Below are positions 37,001 to 49,000 of a stretch of 64,000 nucleotides of DNA, in pieces (position 1 is the first letter of the stretch; the number at the start of each line of letters is the position of its first letter). Under the pieces are notes generated by a model. It did no database searches and was not told the DNA's origin. It worked only from the letters and a program-made list of their open reading frames with translations. Source of the stretch: Albula goreensis. Lineage: Eukaryota; Chordata; Actinopteri; Albuliformes; Albulidae. Both the position numbers and the translations under genes were made by a program. The DNA lies in contig CM040748.1 in NCBI GenBank assembly GCA_022829145.1, forward strand, positions 5,783,501 through 5,847,500, given 5' to 3'.

Positions 37001-40000
37001 GAGTAACCGCTGGGAGGAAATGGCTGACACCGGGGGAAATCATGTGTCCCGCGCAGCCCTGCATTAGCCCTGCTCCAGGGTACGGTGCAGCGTGTGGTAA
37101 ATTGGTTAAAGTGCTGGTATCTGGGGGTTTGAATCCCTGGTGCCGGGGGGGTTATCATTGGCCCCGTGAGTGTGTTTCTTTACCTCAGCTGCTGCAGCAA
37201 AAACTCCAGCTGTTAAAATGAGCTAACCCCTTTATAAACACCAAGCAATTCAATAAATCTGGAGCATTAGCCGAGGGAAAGCTGCAGAGCTAGTTCCTGT
37301 TCTCCATTAACACACGGGACTACTACCTCTTACGCCTGCTGACTGCTGTAAGGCAATCTAAGAACTAATGAGCTAGCAGTAACACAACTGCAAAAAATGG
37401 CCTAAGCACAAAAAAAAAAAAAAAAAAAAAAACCCACACATATTGTACAAATGTCTGGATACTTGATTAAGCTTCACTGACTTTCTATCCGATAAAGAAA
37501 TGGCCATTAATATGAAAAAAATATTGCTTATCATTACAGATTTCATTAGGTGAAGTCAATCAATTGCAAGAGTACCAACCCTGAGTGTGTTTATTGTTTG
37601 GTTCAAAATGGGTAGGAATAAGGTGATGGGTTTTCAAGTGATGTAGCTGGGACTCTATACAGAATCAACAGATCACAAGCATAGCAGTGTGGAATCTCAT
37701 GCCTGGGCTGAATAAGGTGACTGCTCCTTCAGCCCTTGGCAGACTGGATTCAGCTCCGGTAAACAAAGACTTTCCCTGGGATTTAATCAAAGGCCCTGAG
37801 ACTCTTCAAAGGCATATGCAATTCAATCAAAACAGACTTTAGTCTTTTTAAGGGTTACAGACTATTCTATTTTACAATAAACTGTAAATTATAAAGTCCA
37901 AAAGACATGTTTGTCTCCAGTAAAACAGAAAATACTCAAAGAAACTTGTGCTGCAATATAAAGTCTGATTTGATTATATTGCATATGTCCATAAGAGAAT
38001 GCGTTTATTTGATTGGGTCGCCACTCTTCTCTCATCTGATCAGTGATTGGTCATGTGATGAACGTGTATAGAATCATTGCTAGGGAATAATTATGCTAGG
38101 GCATTATTTTGCCCTTTGGAGCCACCAACGTTCCCACCAAATCTTTGCAAATTGTCTCAGTTCCCTTTTTTATTTCCATTATTCTGAGATTTACATTTTC
38201 AGAGTCACCCTGTTTACAAACTATCAATAATTTGTGACCTTAGGTTTTATTGTTGAATAATGACAGCTATCACCATTGTAAATTAAATTAACCAGTGCTT
38301 TTCAAATACCTCATGCACAACTTGTTACACTACAGTTACAAAATGTTGCATCACAGCAACACAATTTGTTCAAGCATTTGGAAACACACAGCCCATTGTG
38401 AAACAGATTTTTCATATCTGAATGACAGACAAAAAGTCTGCATGGTCATTGACAAGGATGCCTTTGTAAAGTTTTGAGTTGGGAGCAACCTAACTTTTGT
38501 TAAAACTCCTCACTTCATGAGATGGCCTTAATTTGCAAGAGTACAAAGCCTTTTTTGTCCTTTATCACTTCAATTAGATGTTTGGCACCAGACTCTTGGG
38601 CCTTATTAAAATACAGCTCCCCCTTCAGGCTGGCGCCCATCAATACCTCCAAATTAACCTTCAATTGACACAAAGGCCTGAAGTGAACCTGGCACCGATT
38701 AAATTCACACTGAACCAAAGCAACAAGATTGCATGCAAAAGCGTACTTCATCAATTATTTTACGGATAAACGAGGGCTCAGAGACTTGGTGCTTCAACCT
38801 GCGAAAAAAAAAAGAACCATTTGGAAATGTATGTCTTCCAATTGTGAAGCCAAATCAGTGTTTTTCTGTTCCAACCTTGTTAACTTCTGGAGGGTTGTGC
38901 TAAATTGAAACGCAAAGAACTGCAGTTCCAAAAAAAAAAAAAAAAAAAAACCCTTTGTACACAGAATTTATCCGGCAGTTAAGGCAAGCAAAACTTTTAT
39001 AGTCTGAAGTCTTATTGTATGAATTATGCAAATTCTACCACCACCTTTGTTTTTGAGTCTTGGCATTCTGCAAGTTCCAAAGCACTCTAAGAATTATCAT
39101 ACTATATTTAAGCAAGTAAGATATTGTTTCCTGTGTTATAATGCTTTTCCTTTTGAGCACCTTTTCACCACGTTTTTATGCTAGTTACATTTTTCCAACC
39201 AACCACCAAACATCAGGCTCGTCAAACTGTACTGTATTACGTACTGTTGCCTAAAAAAAACATGCTAAAAAAAAAAAATCAATTACAGAGAGGAAGTACA
39301 TTTTTGAAATGGTTGTGGAGGAGAAGCTGAACACAAGAGTCTCATGGCGTGTCCATAGACTGGATAAGAGCGTTCTTCAAAGTGCTGCTTCTGCTGATGC
39401 AGGCTTCTCCGTTAACTCCCGAGGAGGGATACATTACGCTAATGATCTAAACGCAATAAATGCCATAACGCTAACAGAGCCGTGCGAGGAGGAGACGATG
39501 ATAAAAAAAAAACACAACCTGTCAGGGATGGAGGCGTTTTACACCGTATAAATGTTTAATCGCACAGACCGCCATTGCACCACACACATAAAGAATGTGT
39601 CATGACAAATAACTCCCGCGGCAGGTCGCAGTGAAGGCTGGACCCTGAACCGGACACCTCTGTCAAAAAGAGTTCAGCTGCTTGAATAGAGCTGTGAACT
39701 GCTGTGCAAAAGAAGGACTCGCATAGCCACTTGTACACTTAAATTAGGGAAATGGAACCCTGATTTTCTTGTTTGGGAGGCTACCTACACAACACGTTCA
39801 TGAGTTAATCCACTACTGCAAATTTGTGTTAAGCCCTCAATACACTGAGAAGAATACTTTAACCACTGAGTAATTACCACAGCTTCATTTCTATAGGAAC
39901 ACAGATCCAGGGTTTTTCTTTTCAAGGCTTTTGTACCTATACCTTCAGTATCTTATGTAAGATCCCACTGTAAAACAAGGCAGAAGATATTACTATTTGA

Positions 40001-43000
40001 AAATTACCCTGAATTTGGATTTTTATATCAAAACTGTCTTTGTTGTCTTACCAAATGACTATAAGCTGACTAGCGTTAGCCACGCTGTTGTGTGGAGTGG
40101 ACAAACCACTGGATTTTCACTACCTGCATTTAATTTCCCTTCTTATTTCATTTCCTTTATTTATTTTTGTGTGGGGCCAGTACAAAGACAATGGTATTTG
40201 TCAGAGACTCTAATGGAAACTCTAATGACTCTAAAGTTTTACAGAATGATTTCTGAACAGGGTTTTTTAAAATCTGGTTTTGTCGGTTCAACCTGAATCC
40301 AGGAGGCCTTAACTGCAGGTGATGGGGCTTCCTTCTCTCAGGTGTGGCACCAATGAAAACGCGAGTGCCGGCTGAACATGGACTGAAACCGAATGACACT
40401 TAGGGATCCCAGCCACATCACCCTCCTGCGTTTCTGCATTCTCCTGACAACAAGCCTTAAACACTGCGTTTCCATTCTAGCCTCTCATCATCTATTTATT
40501 TATTTGGTATTTAATGCCATGTTGGCACCTAACACGATTTCATGGCAAGATCGTGGCAAAATATTGATCAATAAAAATAACAATCACTTGATAAAGACAG
40601 GACATAAAGTAAATATACAAATATGATTACAGATAAGATAATCTTCATACAGCATGTAAAAAAACCTACACAGAATGCTTTACATGCATGTGAATATTCA
40701 AAATTTTTTCCCAGAGGCACTTTGGCAAAAACAGCTTTCAAAAATGTTTCAGAATAAAACCTTTGTCTAATGGCAGTAAAAGCAGGACAGTGTAGTAAGA
40801 CATGCTTAAGAGTCAGAGGAGTGTTGCAAGAGTCGCTCAATGATGTGATAACAGCACATGTGTAAGTCCTGAGTGACCTATTGATCATCTTGTAAATACA
40901 ATTTGGTCCCACCGAGTTTTAAAAGAGAACGAAAGTCCCTGTTCTCATAACCAATACACAGGAGTAACTAATCAGAAGCTCATACATATGCACATATCCC
41001 ACTCCTAGTGCAATATCAACACAAAAGCTCAGGCCACCAATATACCGCAGTACATACAGAGAACCTTCTATTTGCTACATAGTGTGGCTAGCAAGCCATA
41101 CAAGTACCATCTCGACCCCCATCATTGCTTTTGCAGATACTTAAAATGAAAACAGAATACAGTAAGTATGGCATCAAAGTATAACACACCTAGATAAGCA
41201 CCAGTACACACCCACAACCGTCAGGTTATACTTCAAATTTAAGGATCACAGCCAGACTCTGCAGTGGATTTAAAAATAAATAAATAAATAAATAAAACAC
41301 AAAAGTAGAGATTTTTGGCTGCAAGCACAGAGATTGTGTGTCAGGCCGAACTTGAGTCACGTCTTAGAGGGGCCAACAGCAGCAAAACTCATATTACAAC
41401 ATCTCTCCTGCTGTCACTATGGCAACAAATCCCATTTATTTAATGTGGCTGTGGAGACCCAACAGTTCTGAGGTGTCAGCAGAGCCATCAAACAGCAAGG
41501 CTGCGGCCATTTTACCAGAGGCTACAAACGCCACAACACCCATGCCGATAACAAGAAGAAAAGAGGAAACCAACAACCAATCAGTGTTCCACATGCCTAG
41601 AATGACAAAACAAACAAATGGTTTCGTATCCTCTAAAATCAGAGACACAAAGTACACCACAGATGGTCCTCTAAAAACAATACTCTAAAAGATTAAAAAA
41701 AATATTTGGGGTGTATACCATACTGTAAAAGAATATGTACTTTTATCCACAGAGATTTGTAATTTGGTTTTGTGCTCCTCGTGTGTCTCATTCAGTCTCA
41801 AACACATTTTGGCATACTAGCATGTCACATCTTGAAATCCTAACTATTTAGCAGGGAATGCTGTATTTAAATGGAGGAGTGAAGATACAGTAGCTGGGCT
41901 GTCAAGGTCTGTAATCTCTGAAAGCACTGTTCTTTAATTTTTCAAAGGTCTCCGAAAAGTGAAGGAATAGGCCAGTCATGGAACTATAGCTCCATCCTGT
42001 GGAAACTTGTGGTGGTTGCCATGGTAAAGTCCCTCTCCATCACCTCATTGCTGGTAAATCTTATCCAACACATTTTCTAAAGCAGGCTATTTTATTTAAT
42101 CAACAGTCAATCATGAATGTTATAATCTCTATAGATACAGAAAAACGATGCACACGCACATAGATTGTGCTTGAAGTCAATACTGTAATTTTATTTTCTC
42201 TATTAACTGAATTAGCGTCCTGCCTTTATTTCTCACATGTCCAAGAATACATATTTCTGCATATCACAAGAAACCCGACAGTCTATAACCACCTCCACAG
42301 ATAAGAGCATGTTTTCTTTTTTCCCCCCTGACATTATGACACGATGGAGAACGGAAAATTTAGCCTTGCGCGGTCGAATCTGGGCTGACCTTTCTGCAGC
42401 GTGGGTTGGGGCAGCTGAAGAGAGAGATATCTTTATCCAGCAGGGCGGGGAAGTTACAGAACGGACACCTGCAAGACAGAGAGAGTCACAGCAGAGTTAT
42501 GCGCACATTCATTCCCAGAGTGGTTGTGTGTTTGTGAAAAAATTAAGTGCTGCAGCGACAGTACTGATAATCTGACAGCAAGCACCTCAAACTCTGTGAT
42601 ATTTTTATGGCTTAAGTTCAATTATTGGCCAATTTGGGCCTTGGAAACAAGGTGTGTGGACTCTTAATGGCTTAGATCATAAATTATATGAAACATGCAA
42701 AAAACAATTATGGGGGAAAAAAAAAAAAAAAAAAAAACCCTGACGGTTTCTCCAGAGTTTGAGTTTCAAATCAGCCTTTCAACAAGAAATTCCAATGAAA
42801 ATTTACAGCATGTCCTTGTTTTATTTTTTTATGGTGTGGTTTTAGATCCTCAGCAAAATTGCACCATGCAGCTTTGAACACAATTAAATCACAGTTTCTG
42901 TCAGAGGGTTGGTATAATTTACGTTAAGACTCGTATGTACATGGATTATATGTTTGTGTGTGCATGTACGTGTATGGATATACGTGTATTATAGTATTGC

Positions 43001-46000
43001 CAGTCTTTTTGTTTTCAGTTTTTGCAAAAATGCAATAAAATATTGACAACACAGAAAAATGCGATAAAATATCATTCGCATACAGAAATCATAACTGATG
43101 CAGATATCATAACTGAACTTTATTGCAATTACATGCAGCAGGAAAATGGAAAAGCTTATGTCTCGAGCCGACCTGACGAGCTCATCCGCGCACGTCGCCG
43201 CCACGGCCTCCTCGGCCTGCCGCTCGTAATATTTCCGCAGGATGTTCTCCGGGAGCACCTTGTCCAGCTCGCTGGTGGGGAAGGAGCACGTGCAGTTTCC
43301 GTCCATGCAGCTCAGCTCCGACTGCCAGGCAAAAAAAAAAAAGAAAAAACAAACAAAACACCCACGTTTTTCCTACAGCTCTGATTCCCTAACAGCGCTG
43401 CTTGAGTTCCCATCCTTCGTAAAAATGGCCTTGGGGGATATGAGGGGTGGGGTGGGGTGGGGGGGGGGTGTCTTCAATGCGTTTCATCCGAGGATGAAAG
43501 CGGTGAGGATAGAAAGCACATGAATGGGTGGAAGTAAAGCCTTTCAAGTAAGGGCTGGCCGCCGGCCCCGGGGCGCGAGAGAAGATTTCCCTGACCGAGG
43601 CGGTCGTTTCTTCGTGAAAAGGCCGCGCCGGTTGGGAGCTTACCCTGCCTGCGCCGAACACGGCCTCCTGAGCGTACTTCACCAGGCACTCCTTGCAGAA
43701 CAGGTGCCCGTCAGTGCACTGCGTCATCTCCTCGAATGCAAACTCGCCATAGCAACAGCAGCACTCGATCAGCTGACCGTCCTGTGAATGGACACACATG
43801 TCACTCACTAGCTTAACCCCCCCCCCCCCCCACCACCCCACCACCACCACACGGCAAACGTGTTCGCAGAACAGGCACGGCGACCCCCGTGACCCTCAGA
43901 AACCTGCTACTCTAGGCTGTGCACTGGTGCCTCTCCTCACCCCTTCCTCACTGTCCACCCTCAGGACGTAAACGTCCAACAGAAAAATGTGAAACAGGCA
44001 ATTCTAATATCATCAGTGCGATACTTACTGCTCACCATGGTACAATATTCCTGTTCAATCACAAATTAGTGAAAAAACGAAGACTGTCAACAATACCTTT
44101 TGATACTGTTCCTCGTTCATTTGAAGAGCCAATAAGAAATCTTCATGCTGAGGAGGAAAGCAGACATTGATAACCAAGATCAACTTAATGGCAAAGTACT
44201 GCAATTGCATTTATGCTGCACCCTCTATGTACAAAATGTGCATCATATAAAATTGCTTTCACACTCAAATGAGAGCGGAAAATAGTAAATTCACCTATTT
44301 TTTGCAACTACTTCCATTCATTAGAAATAATATACTTGCTATAATCTGCTACTGAAACTTGAGTTACAGACACTAAACTAGTTCATATTCTTAAAATACA
44401 TGTATATAAGCTGCAACACATATAATAAAATTAATAAAATAAAAGTAATTTATTCAGAAATATTTGATTCTAAAAAATATTTAATCTACAAGTTAACCAG
44501 TTTCACACAAACTAAGTCATACATAGTTAAGACCAATAACCATTTGATTCATTTTTACATGTTTGAAAATTTCAGTAATGCAGCCGGTCATTACAGCCGT
44601 CCTCGAGCTGAGCACAAAGCCCAGCTGTCTTACCTCAGTCATCTCCTTCACCTTCTGCTCGTAGAACCGCACTTCACTCTGCAGCGATGCTGGAAGTGAC
44701 TTCCAAGCGTAGGATCTCCAGTATCTCCTCTTGTTTTCCAGGAAGAACATGCGTTTCTCAAGCTTTGTTGACCCTGAAGAGGCACACAGTCACTTTCATC
44801 TCACAAAATGGCTGATTACACGAGCGCACACTCAACTGCATTCATCGGCTTGATTGCCTTGGTTCAGATCATTTGCTGCCGTGTTGCCAATACAGCTTAA
44901 TTTTATGTTCACGTCTTCATATCTACAGAAACCAGACTTTGGGTAACATTGGGAAGTTCCACAATGAAACTCAACACATCAAGCTTTATGTTCAAGTTCC
45001 CCTTTAGAATGAAAGCCAGGGGCATATTCTAAGAGGCAATCAAAATGTCAGGCCGAAGAGAACGCAGACAGACTGAGCTGCGCTGCGAGGGAGTGAGGCA
45101 TGCGGTCACCTTGCTCAAACTTGAAATCCATGTAGGAGAACTGGTTCATCGCTTTTCGCTTCTTTCCTCTCGATTCGGTAGAATGCTCTCCCCATTTCTT
45201 GAGGGCATCCGATAAGGCCTATTAAAAAACAAAAAATGTAAACGTGGGGCCTTTCACTGCTAAAAGGCAACAAACTACAAAAAAAAAAAAAAGCCAGCAA
45301 GGGCACTTCTTGACAGTAATACAAACGCATCTATCAATTAAACAAAAGTATCTTTAAAAAAAAAAAAAAATTTTTTTTTTTTTGGGAAAGGGAAAATAAT
45401 AATTTTTATATGAGGCCCTCCATGATGAATGGGCATTGAAATGGCAGATTTCTTAATTCTTGACATGGCCACTCTCTAAGTGCTATTTCCTGTACCTGGA
45501 GCCTTCATTTCCTTTGAAGCCCCTTTGACTGTCATTTCGTAGATATTTAAGTATAAGGAAATACATTATTACCAACCCTTTGAACTGTTCCGAGCAGAAT
45601 GCCTTTGAGGCACACACATTTCAAAGCTCAAGCTCAAATCTCCTCCATTCGCTTATCCATTTCCACCACCGAAACAGAATCTCAGAATCTAAATTTCAAA
45701 AGTTAGCCTATAAAATTTTTTGTTAATTGCAAAATATTGAGCTGTAGAGCATGTGCATATTGCTGTAACAGTCTCTGAGATTCATTAATTCACACTCAGT
45801 CTTGACTTCCAGACTTAAAGGAAACCAATTTCCTCAACCAGCTCACAACTCGCAACTTGTTGTTATGGAAACAGTCATTTAATTTGTTAAACACTTTTTG
45901 ATGTGGGCTGTATAGTCCTTAGTCATTAATATAAAAACATACGTTTTCAGATGTTGACTAAGACCCAAAAATTCTCATGTTGTCTGTTCCAGCTTGACGT

Positions 46001-49000
46001 CTTGTTTTTTATCTGAACAAATTGATATATTCTGTGAATGTTCATATTTGTGGAAACCAAAAATCCTTCACTGGTTAGTATTAGTCACTAGTTTCTGCAG
46101 AGATGGCAAAAGACAGGGGCTTTCCAGATGGCAATACCATTACTAATAAATAAACGTGCCATTTGCACAGATCTCATCCTCTACACTCACGATGCTGAAC
46201 AATGCAGACAAAAAGAGACAGTAAGTAAAACCAGCAGTTTAAATAGAATCGTGTTAAAATGCTGTGGCAGATAAATGTCATTACAACGTCACTTCAGACA
46301 AACACTGCAACAAATTACAATGTATTTATTTAGCTGATAGCTTCATCCCCAGGGACAATGTGGGGTCGAGGGCCCTGGTCTGGGCCCGACAGCTGTATTA
46401 ACTTTATTGCGGCTGCGCTTGACCACCCTCTGGGTCCCACTCAAGCCCTTAAACCTGGCTATAGGCTGCTCAAAACCTACAATTACATCTTAAAACCAAG
46501 TTTAATCATCCACTGGTAAACGGGTAAAAAAACGCTTTCATATGGAGCCTCTTTCACAGGAGGTACCTTGCGAGTGATTGCATAGTGTCCCTTCAGGGAT
46601 CTCAGTGCCCACTTGATGTCGAGGCTGCTCAACATTTTGAAATCCCCCATCAGCAGGTCCGCAGCTTGAATGAACGTACGAGAGTCGGCCATTCCCAGCT
46701 TGGAGAAATCAAAATAGTTCTCCTTTTCCTAAAAGAGAAATCAAAGCAATTGGAATTGGTTTAGGAAATTCAATCCAAGTCCAATGATGTACAAATCTAC
46801 AGCTTAGAAAGAGAGGGATTTGCATAACACTGAAATACTTGCAAAAAGTCACAAGAATTTACTGATAAAAAATGACTACATAAAATCATGATCAAGTATG
46901 TCAATGTTGTGTGGATCTCAAACTTATTATTTAAGCTCTTTTTCTCTCGTACTAAATTCATGTGTTGTTTGGATGTTTGAGGGTCACCTTCACTTTGTGA
47001 CACATCCAAAATGTAACATTTAAATCACTGTTTAAATGTTGTGAACAAAATCTTTTCTTTCACTTGCCTGTACTTCAGTGCTGTTTGCTTCCAGAAGAAT
47101 ACTGGTTTGCTGATTCAAGACGGGGCCCTTCTCATTCTTTGGATACTCAGGGTTCTCCAGTAAAAAGTTACAAATTCTGTGAGGATGACAAAAACATATA
47201 CACATGTGGTCTAAACTCTTACAGCATACAGTTTGATACTACCCCCTTCATTAGGCGATGAGAAAGCAGCAAAGGCTAAGACTGCACAAGACTGAGAAAA
47301 TGTCCATCATCTCAACAATGCAGATCATGATTCTAGTGTGCTTATGCACTATGACAATTACATAAGCTGTATACTGTATATACGCTGTGTTTTTTTTTTT
47401 TTTTTTTTTTTTTACTAAACTAAAATACATTTTGTGTTGGGAATCAACTGCAGCTAATAAAGCTTTCCAAACAACCAAAAAAAAAAAAGGTTTGACATTC
47501 CAAACCATTGCTTCTCCTAACTCCAAAATCAAATTTCAGGCAAGACAGCTGTGGTGTAGATATATCTATTATGACACTTATTTTTTTAAACAATCGGGTT
47601 CTTGTATCAGCAAAGAAAAATGGGATAAAATGAATTAAATCATTTTAAAAGGGAACTCTCACAAGATGGTGAATTTTTCCACAAATTTTAAATGAGTCAA
47701 TTTTAACTTTCACTGTGATCTGATGGGTATCAAAAACACAAAAATAAAAACCATGCAGTCTAATGGTGTACTGAATAATAATCACAATAAAGCGTCTTGA
47801 CTTTCCCCATGTCTGCGAGAGGAAAATGTTACATGCATGCCACTGCTAATCAGTCAACATACAATTCCACATCAGGAGTTCCACGGGCTACTGTTCAGGC
47901 AGCATTGTAGAGTCCCAGCATGGTCACCTAACACATTAACAATCACTAATGTAAGCCAAGGTTACAATTTAAGAAAATAAAAATTGGGACGACTAGCAAA
48001 TGTCAACCTGTGGTTCCATGAGACGACAAGACAGAGTGTTTGCCACACCACCCTCAAGGCTGAACTCTTGACTTACAAATTTAACACTACCCATTTAAAA
48101 TTGCAGCAAGTTACGCGAACGTAAACAACTTGAAGTGATACAGCACAGGCCTGCATGGGAACTGGGTGCTGGAATCCCCCTGTTCAGAGTTCAAGAGTCT
48201 GATGCCCTCATTATTACATCACAATGCCTTCACTGATCAAGGTGGGAAAATGACACACACTTATACATGTACTTACAAATTTAAATCTTTTGCGTTGTGC
48301 CTCCTTATCCAATTTGTTAAGAAGTCTTCTTCTACATCTGGAAAGAGGTCCATCTGCACAAAATAGAAGTTAGTTAGTTACTCATATCTATGGGAAATGA
48401 GCTTTTCTGTTGCAGAATTTTTGAAAATTTAACTATCAGCAAGAATATAGATAAAGCTACAGATGTCACCGCACATTAATATCAGCAACCATTGCAGACA
48501 GTTTCAGAAACACTCAGCCCATATTCCTTGAGTCAGCTTTTCACTCAGTTTTTTTTTTGCCAAAGACATCATCCATCAGCTTGACAAAATACATTTTGTG
48601 ACAAAGCTGAAGCTCTCAGCCATCCAGACAGCGAGGACAGCACAACCAAAACAGGGAGACTGACTGCCAGCATATATTAATTTCATATGACAGACCCAAA
48701 TAATCCCTTTTCCATGTTTGAAAACCAAACTTGAACAACTCGACTGGTACTTTTCCTGAAAGTGCTTGAACTGACATATCCTAAGAATTCTTAACTCAAG
48801 CCAAGACAGTCACACTCAATAGTGTTTCACTGAACATGAAGCTATATTGACATTTTGGCACACTGCCTTTCAGAGTGAAATTGTGTGATTTTATGGGATA
48901 CATAGGCTACTTGACACATCCTTACAACTTAATAAAACTGAGGACAATGAAATCCACAACTCAGGTGTAAATTAATTTTTTACATGTTAATGCAGGCAGT

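Larger units (their letters stand above)
28525..42389 (-). other. rnf216: rnf216 intron 13, 13.9 kb, repeat-rich
   Basis: This is by far the largest intron and it splits the IBR-coding exons. It holds a GT-rich microsatellite (31264-31610), CT-rich tracts (32970-33022 and 34230-34345), two SINE-like or interspersed repeats (35550-35750 and 37084-37240), a perfect hairpin (36318-36355), a LINE 3' fragment (about 40568-40912) and an (AAAT)n tract (41274-41297). AT-rich blocks at about 36105-36310 and 38480-38775 look like conserved non-coding DNA. No independent gene is recognised. Confidence 0.8.
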
